From NCBI RefSeq assembly GCF_029784135.1, contig NC_073746.1:74194042-74258041 (forward strand): 64,000 nt of DNA, in the 5' to 3' direction. Positions within the stretch are counted from its first letter, which is position 1; the number at the start of each line of letters is the position of its first letter. Below the pieces are notes generated by a model. The model saw only the letters and a list, made by a program, of their open reading frames with translations. It was not told the DNA's origin and made no database searches. The position numbers and the translations under genes were made by a program. This DNA comes from Toxorhynchites rutilus septentrionalis. Lineage: Eukaryota > Arthropoda > Insecta > Diptera > Culicidae. Below, piece by piece: positions 24,430 to 36,178 of this stretch.

Positions 24430-25351
24430 CAGGAATTGCCTGCACAGAATTCATTAGTATTGAGGTCATCATACAAAATGAAAAAAATTCGATAACTGCA
24501 GTATACAATCCACCGGAGATAGACTGTTCGAATACAATGGAGGAATTATTATCTATGTATGGTTTTGCCTATGAGAATATATTATTTTTGGGTGATTTCA
24601 ACGTGAACCTTTTAGGTAATCGTTCGCCTAAGCGTGACAGGTTTCGTGATCTTATGACCACTCATTCCTTGCACTGTCGGGTAATGAACCGACTTTTTTT
24701 CATAATTACGGAATATCACAGTTGGATTTAATTGACACAAATTGAAGTACCTGTGTTATCCAACCATGACCTAATTTTTGCATCCCTTGATTTTAGTTTC
24801 ATACCAACTCCTAAGACTATCGAGTATCGTGATTACAATGCCATACAGCTGCATTCATTAGTAGAAGCGTTTAATTCAGTAGATTGGACCTTCTTTTATC
24901 AAATTGATGACTCTAACTTACAGTTTTGTGCAATCTCCTTGATGCATTCGTACCGATACGTACTATTTATTGTAACAGGAAGCGTAATCCTTGGTTTAAT
25001 TCATCCATTTGTAGGGCTATAGTGCATCGTGATTTACTTTATAAAAAATGGAAAAATACTACGAATTTCAATGATAATCTTGCGTTCAAAAGATCTCGCA
25101 ATCAGGTAAATTTGCTAATTCGTAGAGCAAAACAAAATTATTTTGCTTATTGGCCTAATACAAATGCAGCGCCTAAGGATTTGTGGAAAAAATTAAAAAC
25201 TCTTGGAATTGGTCGTTCAACATTTCAACCATCGAGTAATTTTACTGCCAATGAAATCAACAAAAAATTCTGCACCAATTTTTCTGTGAATCATGCTATT
25301 ACTGATGACTTCGCAAGTTCAAACGGATGCACAGTGGTCCAAAAGTGCAAA
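24430..25351 (+). pseudogene. CR1-like ORF2: endonuclease and linker
   Basis: The motif FLGDFNVNLLG (GDFN, catalytic Asp/Asn) is at about 24590 and LSNHDLIFASLD (catalytic His region) at about 24760. They are followed after a frame change by a basic linker reading RKRNPWFNSSICRAIVHRDLLYKK, a typical LINE inter-domain motif. A stop lies at 24729-24731 and frame changes near 24910. The frame is lost where the foldback element begins at 25352. Confidence 0.8.
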
Positions 25352-26286
25352 AACGTAATCGTGAGGGATTTCTCCAAAACGGTTAATTTTACGTATATGA
25401 TGTCTTCGGAGAAGTTTTAAAGTACAACGAGAGCCACCTTTTGAGGGCTGCCATTTTGAAATGAATCCCCCTAAAAGTGAGATCCAAATGTAATGTAATG
25501 TAATGTAATGTTATGTTATGTTATGTTATGTTATGCTATGTTATGATATTTTATGTTATGTTATGTTATGTTATGTTATGTTATGTTATGTTATGTTATG
25601 TTATGTTATGTTATTACAGTGCACTGTAACAGTAATATATATTTTTGTAACAGTAATACATATTTTTTTAACAGGATAACGTAGATGGAGGCCTTCCTTT
25701 AAATTAAGTGTAACTTATGAGGATACAGGTGGATACAGACACTTGAAGTGTGTTTTTGCAGCATTTTGCTTGTACTTTAATTTGTAATCGGTTTGGTCTG
25801 CCCCAATCTTCCCCCTTATGAAATATCCTAGTTCAAAAATAGGTCATTTTTAACATAAAAACACCAATATCTCCAAATATATAAGAGATAGAAAAAACCA
25901 ACGTGCGTCAAAAATGTGTGTTTTGACTAGGCAAAAAAGTTCTCTAAACATTGTAAAATTGTAAAAAATCAAGAGGAAAAGTTAGGACGAAAATATGATT
26001 TTTTGGTGCTTTTCACCAAAAATGTCCCATAACTTTTTTACATGAATAGATAGAAAATTGATGTTTTCAGCAAAATTGTTTGTTTTGATAAGAGCTATAA
26101 TTTTTATGAAGACACCAACTTCCTATCTCTTAAGCTGAAAAAAATGGATTTTGGATCTCACTTTTAGGGGGATTCATTTCAAAATGGCAGCCCTCAAAAG
26201 GTGGCTCTCGTTGTACTTTAAAACTGCTCCGAAGACATCATATACGTAAAATTAACCGTTTTGGAGAAATCCCTCACGATCACGTT
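25352..26286. mobile_element. Foldback element with about 136-bp terminal inverted repeats
   Basis: The left arm 25352-25488 and right arm 26151-26286 are near-perfect inverted copies: the CGTGAGGGATTTCTCC, GATGTCTTCGGAGAAG and GGCTGCCATTTTGAAATG blocks have inverse partners in the same order. The interior holds a (TTATG)n satellite and AT-rich DNA, with no coding domain. LINE coding sequence resumes on both sides, so it is a real insertion. No clear target-site duplication was found. Confidence 0.85.
25489..25616 (+). repeat. (TTATG)n / (TAATG)n pentanucleotide satellite
   Basis: About 25 units. It starts as TAATG and drifts to TTATG, with rare interruptions (GCTATG, GATATTT). Confidence 0.95.
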
Positions 26287-27978
26287 GGGTTGGCCAATGA
26301 GGCTTTTTACTTTGACAGGATTCATCAATTTGATGTAATTAAAGCCATGCACTCCATAAGTTCAAACGCTCTCGGATTGGACATGCTACCAATTAAATTC
26401 ATGAAAGCAATTTGATCGATCGATCCTGTAACACAATTATTTAGTACAATTGTTACAACAAGCGTTTTTCCGTATGCGTGGATGAAATAAAAAATTATAC
26501 CAATTAAGAAAAAATCTGATTTGAACACCATAGAAAATTTACGACCCTTTGTGCTTTATCAAAAGTATTTGAGTACATTGTTAAAATAAATAATTGCGAA
26601 CATCTGAATAGAAAAAACTTGTTACACCAGTTTCAATCTGGTTATCGCAGGAAGCATAGTACCAAGACAACTATGCTTAAGATCGTAGATGATATAGGAC
26701 TAGTACTAGACAGGGGTCGTCCTGTCATTCTGATTTTATTAGATTTTTCTGAAGCGTTTGATTCAGTGTCTCATGAAATTTTATGTCAAAAGCTTATATC
26801 AAATTTTGGGTTTTCCGTTCATGCATCAAATTTGATTAAATCATATTTGAAGAGACGATCACAGGCCGTATTCTGCGATGGGATCCTATCCCAATTTCTT
26901 CCTGTATTCTCAGGGGTTCCTCAAGGCTCTATTCTGAGTCTTATTTTATTTTCCTTGTACATTAATGACTTACCTGAGATAATAAAGAATTGCAATATCC
27001 ATCTTTCTGCGGACGACGTTCAACTTTATTTTGATTGTTCCAGTAACTCAATTACTGAAATATCTCAAAAAGTTAATGAAGACCTGTGTAGAATCTTAAA
27101 TTGGTCAGCTAATAATATTAGTTGGAGCCGATCTGGCGTAGTGGTAACATCCATACCTCTCACGCTGAAGATCACGAGTTCAATTCTCACTCCCAACATT
27201 CTTCCAAAATTGGAAGTAAAAAGTGACGAACCAGCCAAAAGTGTTGAAAGTCACTATAACACAGATATATAAAAAAAAGCTAATAATATGATTTCCTTGA
27301 ACTTACCTAAAACGAATGCAATTTTCATTTCCAACAGATCATTTCATGGCACTTCAAAACCATCACTATTCTTAAACAACAGTGCAGTGGAATTTGTCGA
27401 TGATGCTACCAGCCTTGGTATTCGCATTCAATCGAACCTTGAACGGGATAAGTATGTGTCATCACAATGTGGAAAAAATTACGCTTGCCTCCCTCTATAT
27501 GACATCATCATTGTTAGGAACTGATACTAAATTGAAACTTTTTGAAAGCCTCATTCTTCCCCACTTTCTAGCATGTGATTTCATACTTGATGATGTATCT
27601 GTAGTCATTTTCGATAAGCTCAAGGTTGCTCTAAATTCCTGTGTGCGATATGTGTTTAACCTTAACAGAATGTCCCATGTTTCACACCTACAACATTTCC
27701 TCATAGGATGCCCTTTAGTAAAGTTTAGCAAGCTTCGTTGTTGTTTATTCTTACATAGAATCTCGAAGCCGAAAAAACCTAATTATCTGTATAGTAAATT
27801 ACGAGCCACACAAAGTAATCGGTTCATAAAGTATATTTTGCCAAGGCATCATACATCTAAGTATGGGAACTCATTTTTCGTGCGAGGTGTAGCTCACTGG
27901 AATTCTTTACCCACCAGTCTATCTAATGTAGATTCGTTTGCAGCATTCAAGAGAGGATGTATAGAACATTTTAATTGA
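26287..27978 (+). pseudogene. CR1-like ORF2: RT and C-terminal domain
   Basis: RT signatures are FQSGYRRKHST, LLDFSEAFDSVSHE (first catalytic Asp), GVPQGSILS and SADDVQLYF (catalytic Asp pair). After the SINE, reading resumes at 27290 with ISLNLPKTNAIFISN, and then, after a frame change near 27480, the thumb and C-terminal part end at 27978. In the upstream 26287-26618 part several TGA/TAA codons interrupt the RT entry. Joining across the SINE keeps the frame (SANN | MISLN), so the SINE came late. A dead copy. Confidence 0.85.
27119..27277 (+). mobile_element. tRNA-derived SINE, copy 2, nested in the LINE
   Basis: The same A box (TGGCGTAGTGG) and B box (GAGTTCAATTC) as copy 1, and an A-rich tail. 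The 12-bp target-site duplication AGCTAATAATAT is at 27107-27118 and 27278-27289. The duplication and A tail show LINE-mediated insertion. Confidence 0.92.
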
Positions 27979-28294
27979 AGCTATTTGTAGTTGTATACTA
28001 TTTTTGTTTAAGTAATTTGATTATCTTCTAATTTTGTTTCACGTGAAGCTTGTTCTACTTCAATTTAATCGATGTAACAGACAGAAGTCTTAAGTTATGA
28101 AATGAAATGAAAAAAAAATGTGAATAGAGTTTATGTGCCTGATACTCAAACAGCCAATAGCGCGCAATTTGTTTGTTTGTTTATTTGTTTAGATATAACA
28201 ATCATCTGACAAAATCGTCTTAATGAACATAAATTAGTAAAATAGTCGAACAAAAACATAACATTAAAACATAACATTAAACACATCGGAATTC

Positions 28295-28591
28295 TCAATT
28301 CGGTTTCTGAAGCGTAGTGATGATTCTCCAAAGCCATAAAACTGCTCTACGGATTTCGCAAAAACGCGTCGCCATGTCGTTAACGTCTTGATCAAGAGCG
28401 TTCCAATTGTAGCTACTCAGAAACTCGTTAAATGCAGCGAAATTAATTTTTGCGTAATTCAACGCTTGTTCGCCTTCGGTCCGATCCTCAACAGCCAACA
28501 CTGCTCCTCTTGTATCCGATAACGATAATAATAACGGAGGATGGTGCAAATCCACCGCTAGCAGTAGCGATACAGATTCGATGATAGCGAT
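28295..28591 (-). pseudogene. Second LINE: end of endonuclease after the nested element
   Basis: The minus-strand frame continues the endonuclease with VDLHHPPLLLSL (His motif region), followed by a linker and a stop at 28295. The RT that should follow is absent: 3' UTR-like sequence and an AAACA-rich tail come at once. The 10 bases at 28582-28591 (TGATAGCGAT on the plus strand) are duplicated at 31004-31013. Confidence 0.75.
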
Positions 28592-29019
28592 TTTTTTTTA
28601 TAATTCGTTTATTTGTACAGGCTTAGTTACATAGGTTTGAAGAAGCCAAACTCTCAACTATACTTTTACTATTAACATGTTTTCTTAATTCTACGGTTAA
28701 TGAAATAGGAAACCGATTACTCGCGGTCGACTCGAGTTTAGAAGGGTGACACATTTTCCTTAGGAAAAGGATGGGATGTAAGGAGATTGTAACCATGTTC
28801 ACACTCACACTCACACTCAGTTTCACATTCATACTCACACATCACACTGAATTCTTAAACTATCCTCATATCTAATATGTATTAACAATTTAACTTATTC
28901 TAATGTTATGGAACCGATAGCTCGCGAAGAACGAAAAGGAGGGGAAAATGGGGGGGAAAGGGTGTAAGAACAATCACACTCGAAGATCGATATCTTTAAG
29001 GAAAACATATATTTGGGAC

Positions 29020-29392
29020 ATGTAATCAAGGTCTAACTGAGCCAACACATCTCTCACCGGCACATAGGGCTGCCTTCCTCGGGCCCGAAGGGAGTTTTCT
29101 AAATTCGATCAGGCGACAAGATATAGCTCGCACGACCAAACAACGTGTTCGATGTCGTGGTAACCATGGCCACAAACGCAGAGATTGCTGTCGGCAAGCT
29201 TGAAACGAAAAAGCAGCGCATCTAAAGAACAGTGATTGGACATGAGTCGGGAGAAGGTCCGAATAAAGTCCCGACTCAAGTCCAGACTTTTGAACCATGG
29301 TTTGAGGCTAACCTTAGGAATAATCGAGTGGAACCACCGGCCCAATTCATCTTCGCTCCACTTGCGTTGCCAGTTAGCGATGGTTTTTTTTA
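29020..29392 (-). pseudogene. I-like LINE (nested): C-terminal cysteine-histidine finger
   Basis: The minus-strand frame 29109-29345 reads GRWFHSIIPKV and later CVCGHGYHDIEHVVWSC, a Cys/His finger at the C-terminus. It is the same motif as residues 581-597 of the protein at 53101. A further frame change near 29110 leads to the terminal PVRDVLAQ region and the stop near 29020. Confidence 0.75.
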
Positions 29393-30289
29393 TTATAAAG
29401 CACTCAAAATTTCTCGTATTCTCTCAAGGAAGTATGGCGAGTGCTTTTCCCGCCTCACTGAACGGATAGCTTCGACAGAGCTAAGACTATCCATTACAAT
29501 GTAATAGTGTTCAACAGGTCGTGAGGCGACGCTGTCCAGCGCCCAGTGAATTGCTGCCAACTCAGCAATATACACTGAGCAAGGATTATGAAGACTGTGG
29601 GAGGTGCTGAAAATTTCGTTGAACACTCCAAATCCTGTGGACTCATTCATTGAGGACCCATCTGTATAGTACATATTATCACAATTGACACGCCCATACT
29701 TTGCATTGAAGATCGTAGGAGCGATCCTCGATCGAAGATAATCTGGAATTTCATGGATTTTCTCCTTCATGAACAGATCAAAATGTACAGAGGAATTGAT
29801 GTAGTCAGAAAAACAAACACGGTTGGGAATATACGAAGAAGGATCAACCTGCATGGTGATGAATTCATGATATGAGCTCATGAATCCAGAATGAAAATTT
29901 AGCTCGATAAGCTGCTCAAAATTTCCGATCACCAATGTGTTCATAACCTTACACCGGATGAGGAACCGAAGAGATAATAAATTGAAGCGATCTTTTAGTG
30001 GGAGTACGCCTGCCAAAACCTCGAGACTCATGGTATGCGTTGAGGGCATACATCCCAACGCAATACGGAGACAAAGATACTGAATTCGCTCGAGTTTAAT
30101 GAGGTGTGTTTTGGCAGCTGATTGAAAACAGAAACTGCCATACTCCATCACTGAGAGAATAGTTGTTCGATACAACATTATAAGATCTTCGGGATGGGCT
30201 CCCCACCAGGTGCCGGTAATTGTACGGAGAAAGTTTATTCTTTGTTGACATTTTTTACTCAGATACCTAATATGGGCCCCCAAGTACAT
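29393..30289 (-). pseudogene. I-like LINE (nested): connection and RNase H domain
   Basis: A 298-residue open frame. The RNase H part has YTDGSSMNES (first Asp), VYIAELAAIHWALD (Glu) and YYIVMDSLSS (Asp). It is out of frame with the RT because of a lost base in the G run at about 30277-30283, and it ends where a T run (29385-29392) shifts the frame before the final RNase H aspartate. Confidence 0.85.
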
Positions 30290-30444
30290 TTAGAGTCGAA
30301 CCAAACCCCAAGATACTTGAATGACATAGCATGAGTGATCGGTTTACCCAAAAATTGAAGCTTTGGTTTTACTGGTTTATGCTTTCTAGAAAAAACCACC
30401 ATCTCTGTTTTCTCCATGGAGAATTCGATCCCTAGCCCAATGGC

Positions 30445-31003
30445 TCAGGTTGAAAAATTGTTCAAAGTATCTTGTAAGGGTTCTTGCAGGTCGGATTCAT
30501 TTGATCCTACGACAGACACCACTCCATCATCTGCAAGTTGTCTTAGGCTGCAATTTTGTGTAAGGCAATTGTCGATGTCGCTTACATAGAAGTTGTACAA
30601 AAGGGGGCTTACACATGAGCCCTGAGGGAGGCCCATGTAAGAGATCCGACTCACTGCCGAATCTCCATGAGAAAAATTCAAATGTTTCTCACAAAGCAAG
30701 TTATATAACATATTATTCAATAGAGGCGGCAGACCCCGAGAGTGTAATTTGTCTGACAGGACCTCTATTGAAACTGAATCAAACGCCCCCTTTATGTCCA
30801 AGAATACTGAAGCCATTTGTTTTTTTTTCGGCGTAAGCCATTTGAATTTCTGAAGAAAGCAACGCAAACAATCATTCGTCCCCTTGCCCCTGCGGAACCC
30901 ATATTGTGTATTTGAGAGTAAGCCATTCGTTTCAACCCATCGATCAAGGCGAAACAAGATCATTTTCTCCAACAATTTCCGTATACAAGACAGCATTGCT
31001 TGT
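30445..31003 (-). pseudogene. I-like LINE (nested): RT
   Basis: The frame reads from the truncation point through CLRCFLQKFKW, SVFLDIKGAFDSVS, GLPQGSCVSPLLYN and LADDG. The TGA at 30445 replaces a sense codon in the sister copy (FST*AIGLG against FSTLAIGLG). RT continues below it to the KCTWG motif near 30285. Confidence 0.85.
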
Positions 31004-31013
31004 TGATAGCGAT

Positions 31014-31649
31014 GTTAATATCGGGAGCACAAAAAACCAGATCCAGTGTTCGGCCACGAAAATTGCGAATGAAGTTGCGCTGCTGGAAACCGAGAAAGGT
31101 GATTCCATCCAATAGAACAGCACTCGCCGCAGAGGTCAAAGACGGATTCAGATCAACCACAGAGTTAGCATGTTATTCCCATGCAATATGAGGCTGATTG
31201 TAATCGCCACATACCAATACGGTGTCATCAGAAGACGCACGGTCACACAGCTCACGCACAGAAGCCAAATGGGAATCATCAACTCCCACGTCACAACTGC
31301 GGTCGGGAGGAATGTATACTGCGCAAAGTAATATCCTTTTCCCACGTATGGTAGTGGAGACACAAATCTGTTCCCAAGAGTTTCCATTCCTCGTTTGAAC
31401 CGATACAGCAGAGAAGTGACGAGCTACTGCGATAAGGACACCACCAAATCTGGACTTGGAATTGTTGGAAGGACTACGGTCACAACGGAAAACGTTAAAT
31501 TCAGCTCCAAATAGCTGTATGGAGTTGATGCTGTCATCAAGTCCGGATTCAGTCAACATGATGACGTGGTAATTACAATCGCATACTGCTACATAGAGAT
31601 CGTCAATTTTCGTCCTCAGACCGCGTACGTTCTGATAATACAGCCACAT
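31014..31649 (-). pseudogene. Second LINE: endonuclease domain
   Basis: It starts MWLYYQNVRGLRTK, the usual opening of a LINE endonuclease. It then shows MLTESGLDDS (catalytic Glu region), GGVLIAV, LCAVYIPP, and VCGDYNQPHIAWE, where GDYN replaces GDFN. The frame changes near 31160 and continues with GRTLDLVFC to the nested insertion at 31013. Only the last part of the domain lies across the insertion. Confidence 0.8.
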
Positions 31650-32311
31650 AACATTGGAAGTTGTGTCGTGCCCCTAGAAATGAGAGGCAGATCAGGTTGC
31701 GGATGGTGCTCGATTGAATCGTACTCGCCTAGAGTGGCACGTTGGAAGACCCCTTCCCCAGACTCAACAACAGGACCGGGACGGCTAATCTGACGCTGGC
31801 TACAAGGCTCGACTGAGTTGGATGGGTTAGGGGCTTCCATGATGCCATTAATCGTGCGTCCCAGTCGTCGAAGCTCATCATCGAGCTGATCAGTCCATAT
31901 AAATTGGCTGGAAATTTGAACGAAGTCAGGCAGATACGAGCGATCATAAAATGCATACTTGCCTGAAGAGTCAGGTTGGGAGACTCTCCCCCAACATCCG
32001 ACCACAGGACCGGGATGACTTGAACGGCAAGGGTCAATCCGAGGTGGATGAAGTTCGGCGTGTGGCACGACTGGGTCGGATTAGTTGAGAGCTCCCATGG
32101 TGCTTTGTTCATTGGATCCCGGTTGTACAAACGTTGATGATTTCTGCTGATGTGACTCGCTGGATACATATTCTCCTCGTTCTCCTCGTCCAATCTGCTT
32201 TTCTACTTCAGACGGGGCGTTTTGGAGAACCCCGACTGAGTTTTGCATTCGTCGATTCCATTTCTGTAATTTCCATATCAAATACGCCCCACGCTTTGGC
32301 CTGTCAATCAT
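31616..32311 (-). pseudogene. Upstream ORF of the second LINE (ORF1 end or linker)
   Basis: One minus-strand frame starts at the ATG at 32309-32311. It is interrupted by a TAA at 32081-32083 and continues to 31616, overlapping the endonuclease start (ATG at 31649) in another frame. It is rich in Pro, Ser and Gln, with two similar RPGPVV / HPGPVV blocks, suggesting an internal repeat. No zinc knuckle is visible. Its function is not known. Confidence 0.5.
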
Positions 32312-32679
32312 CCTAAGTATTATTAAAATAAGGAAAATCAGTGAACCGTCATTCGCGACCGTTTCAGACTCGAACTATTTGGTGACTGGTAATGAAAGGA
32401 GAGTCACTTATGGCAACGATAATCGATAACGGTTAATAATCGAGCCTGCTCATCCATCATTGCCACTCGTTTAGTATTCCTGGGAATTAAATTGAATTGT
32501 TTGGTGGGATTCGTAGAGAGTCATCTACTATGAACTGCTCACTAACGGCCGAACTCCTGATTCGGACCTGTATAGGATACTATTGAACCATCTGAGATAA
32601 TCAATCGGCTCATAACACTAGCCTATGTTGCCTATTCAACCTACATCGGATCGTTCTAATTATATTCCAACGTAAAAAA

Positions 32680-33510
32680 TCGAGAGGTTGTATCCGGGAC
32701 ATGATCGCTTAGGACGTAGGACTACGCAAACTATTTTTATTTTTATTTGTTGGTTTATCATTTCGGATATTATTTGCGAATACATCGAAACTCCATAAAT
32801 AACCCTTTAGTAAAAAGTTCCGGGGACCCTGAAAATTTTAAATTGCTTGCGTAATTTTGTAGAAACATTTCGAGAAGCAACGATTCTTTCTTGTCTTTGC
32901 GAGAACAATACACTAATTGGTCATATGTCGCAATTTGTTTCTTTATATCAATGCACGCATTGCACTGATTATTTAACGAGAGGCATCCTCTGTGCATCGC
33001 CACTCCACAAGCGTCAAACACGCGTCTAACAGATGCACACAGTTGCAGCGATAAAAATGAAACATCGGAACACACTTCATGTGTAATATTCGCTAGTGTT
33101 CACAGCTCGAGGGGAAACATAAAACACAAAACGAGGAGAGTAAGCAACCTTTGTTGTTTCGGACACTGAAAGATTCTGAGAATTTTCCTCAGAGGAGATG
33201 CAATTCTTATACGCTAGCGACAGCTTACTTACTATGCAAGGGTGGAGTTAACTTCGCAAATATTCTCTTTTCGCTAACCCCTTCGTTGTTTCTAGTCTAG
33301 TGGCTGCATAAGTTGCCCGTTATTGACAGCTCTGTTCGGGAAAGTACACAAATGAACAGATCAAATGTAGGGGGAAATGGGAATGCTTCCGATTTTCATC
33401 AATTTAAACCATATACAGACTATGGTATTGTAATGTATAGTATATAAAACAAATCTTAGAAAATTTGCGATTCGAATAGTTATTAACGTCAAAAAAATCT
33501 ATTATTATTC
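32680..33510 (+). repeat. Unclassified interspersed repeat, copy C (partial)
   Basis: It aligns with 6417-7260 of copy A: GACGTAGGACTACGC at 32713, ATTTCGGATATTATTT at 32761, the GTTCACAGCTC block at 33099, the AAGTTGCCCGTTATTGAC block at about 33310, and AATGGGAATGCTTC at about 33378. The 3' TATATATAGA end is missing. Confidence 0.65.
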
Positions 33511-35100
33511 CTCAATCTCAAAGTTTGGCTTTAGCTTCAGCTTTGGCTTTAGATTTCTGTGACAAAACTGACTCACTACTCATCACGCACGCAGCAGATA
33601 GCTCAACCAAATTAATCGCATTGAACTACTTCCGTCAAATGTTATCTCCTTCAAAGCCTAAACGTGACCAGACCATGATCTGGTCCCGCAGCTGGAAAAA
33701 GGGGAAATGAGTCCACCGACATATGGAAACGAGATATTGCGTCGGATGTGGTTTCGCTCCCTCGCGTCAACGGAACGAAACAGGTCGAGAGACGGACCTG
33801 TCATTTAAAGCGGCTTAACTAATGTGAGGCATTTAGCGTGGCTTACTTGTGATATTTTGGCTCCCACATCGACCGGCAGACAATCGGTCAGATGTCTTAC
33901 CGTTTTTTTTTTCTTTGATGATGCAAAATAACGAACGCGGACAGGTCGGTTCGGGCCAGGCCTATGATTACGCCCGGAAAGGTGATGTGACCGATGATTC
34001 CACTCGGAATTTGGACTCTTTCCTGCCCGTCGGGGCCATGTTGCAATGATACACCCGCAGTCTAGGGCGAGACAAAAAAGAGAAGAAATCATGATTCGAT
34101 GATTACAGGTTTCTGGTGATGAAGATATTAATACGTGTGGTACATTTTTATCGCGTGCTTTTTCGTGGATTCGTGGGTTGAGATTGGTGGCCGGTTATTG
34201 ATCCGTGGCTTTGACGAGGGAAAACACTCATTGTGACTGCGACCGATCGAGGGAGTTTAAAGTAAGTCGAAACAAGCCTGATCCACCGGTGAAAGCTATT
34301 ATTACAGTGCTTGATTGTGTTATTAACTTTCTAACCGTTAATTGATAAAGGTTAGCTGAAGATGGAACACGGATTCCATCCCCAACTAGGTGAGTTTTTG
34401 GGAGTTCAAAAAATAACACTATGAACAACACGTTTCCAACATTACAACTGTCATCGGTGTCATTCAAAACACACACACACCCGATTTGAAGCCCCAATTC
34501 GTCCCAATAAATTAACCGCAAAGCACGTATGACATCTTCGTAAGCTGACACATGGAAATACCTCCCTAGAGGGAGATAAAAACAATTGAAATCAGAGGCA
34601 ATAACATCAACGGAGGAGGAATCAAAAAGTGCTGACAGGCGATGCACCTCAAGTGCACAACACTGCACTCATCCCAGGGCGCGATACAAGTCGCAAGTCG
34701 CCAGGGGGAATACCTCCACGCACTTCTGGAGAATTGTACGTTAATGGTTGGATGAGTATTCGGTAGGAAAAAAACATATCTTGGCACTCAGGAATGCGGA
34801 TTTTTTCACCACACGTGACGCTGCGTGCGTGCGCCCAAGTAATAAGTAGTGGTACCAATGAGGAGAAAAAAAAATCGATCCGTGCGTTTATTTTTGGAAC
34901 GACGAAAAATTGAGTTTTAAAAGCCGCGGAAAAGAAATATTTGGATGACACTTGGTAAACAGTGCCCCTGATGGGCGGAGAATCTAATTTTCGGTGTAAA
35001 TTTGCTACGTTTTCTAGGGGCAATTATTCTACGAGTTACGAGAATGACGACAATTCATTGGGCATCAATCGTTTTTGGAAGGAAGCGAAATTAGATTGAG
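33511..35100. other. Single-copy-looking DNA with an unassigned minus-strand ORF
   Basis: Balanced base composition and no match elsewhere in the window. It contains a 146-codon minus-strand frame at 34228-34668 with a hydrophobic middle, unlike any family I recognise, and other shorter frames overlapping it. It may be host intronic or regulatory DNA. Confidence 0.35.
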
Positions 35101-36178
35101 GGAGTGAAGGCCCCGGCTTAGCGGAAATCCGAGGCTGTACATTCTTCACTCATTTTCATTGGTGTGGATTACGATGTTTTGAGTTCCGAGAGCAGCTATG
35201 TCAACATGGTTTTTCGTTCCTTGTCGGCCGTTTGAAGAATTCAAACTCAATCAGGTTGATATAAATTAGGCTTCCGAATGCTTGGGAAAACTTCAAAAGT
35301 AGAGAAAATTGGCAAGGAATCGTTCTGAAATTTGGCAGTTTTGAGTAAGACAAGGTTTTCAATTCTCATCATTTTCAACTCTATATTATCAATGAATAAT
35401 ACGTGACTTTCTATTATCTAAAAAGAAACTTTTTTACTTCCACTTCTACATAACTATCATCAATTTCAATTTGTCAGTATTCCTATGCATTTATGGTTTC
35501 CATTCATTTACAACAGCTGACTTTCTTGAAATGTAGAAATTCCTTAATCAACTCAATCATTTCCATTGTATGTATAACAGAAAAAAATTAAAATATTATG
35601 TTGTTTATTTCACTTTTAACTATTTCCGAAATGTCGAATTAATAATAAAAATTCTAAATAAATTAAATTGTAGTTTTAGATGTTTTCAAAATTGCAATTT
35701 TAGAAATGCCTGAAGACCGACCAGTATATCTATTTAGCTGCAGGTTGTCCTTTAGAGTGCAAATAAAAATTGTCACATAGATTTTTCGAACAGGACTTCC
35801 TGCAAAATGTTGATTCTCGCGAAAAAATACGCTATGCAAAACTTAAGCTCAATCGCACTTCATTTATTATTGTGGCAGACGTCAAATTTTCAGTACATGA
35901 AATAGTACATGAAATCGGAGTTCTCAAACAAAATGTTTTGTTGTCAAATGTCTCCAAATTGCATAAAAAGTCGAGATCTACTTTGCCCATGTTTGTATAG
36001 GTGACGTGAGCGACAAAATTAGCAAACTCGACTTTTTGGTAGCTACACATTCTACACAATGAATTACGTATGCTTAACATGCAAACAAGCATTTTTTGTT
36101 CGAAAAAAATTGAGTATTTTTGAAAAAAAGGTTCCAAAAAACACAGTTTTCATACATCGTTCGAAAAACAATAATTGC
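35101..36178. other. AT-rich DNA, no feature recognised
   Basis: Low-complexity A/T stretches and short open frames on both strands. A short direct repeat (AGTACATGAAAT / AGTACATGAAAT) is at about 35892-35915. No domain was seen. Confidence 0.35.

Larger units (their letters stand above)
24420..28120 (+). mobile_element. CR1-like LINE, interrupted by two later insertions
   Basis: The pieces run in order on the plus strand: endonuclease (about 24430-24890), linker (24926-25351), RT (26287-27118), RT thumb and C-terminal domain (27290-27978), and a 3' end with a (ATGAA)n-type tail at about 28100. A foldback element (25352-26286) and a SINE (27119-27277) split it. The C-terminal motif YGNSFFVRGVAHWNSLP and the ADD RT motif fit the CR1/L2 group. 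It lacks ORF1 and the start of ORF2, so it is 5' truncated. Confidence 0.85.
28592..31003 (-). mobile_element. I-like LINE (family 1), 5' truncated, nested
   Basis: It begins at its 5' truncation (31003) inside the RT and ends with a poly(A) (T run at 28591-28599). It is flanked by TGATAGCGAT at 28582-28591 and 31004-31013. It is highly similar to 1-1480 where they overlap. The 3' UTR (28600-29025) contains a CACACT-rich minisatellite that also occurs in the tail at 62430-62705. Confidence 0.92.
28160..32600 (-). mobile_element. Second LINE (CR1/Jockey-type), internally deleted, host of a nested LINE
   Basis: The parts, in minus-strand order, are: 5' region and linker ORF (about 31616-32311), endonuclease (31014-31649), then after the nested element (28592-31003) the end of the endonuclease and a short linker (28295-28581), then a 3' end with an (AAACA)n-like tail near 28165. 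The whole RT is missing, so the copy carries an internal deletion. The endonuclease frame continues exactly across the nested insertion. The 5' end is approximate; 32320-32600 is probably its 5' UTR. Confidence 0.75.

Noticed and set aside
34362..34391. A 28-nt possible first exon (ATG...AG|GTGAGT) on the plus strand
   Set aside because: Only nine codons, no promoter and no partner exon. Such patterns are frequent by chance.
34228..34668. 146-codon minus-strand frame as a real gene
   Set aside because: Overlaps other frames and no domain is recognised; kept only as part of the region note.
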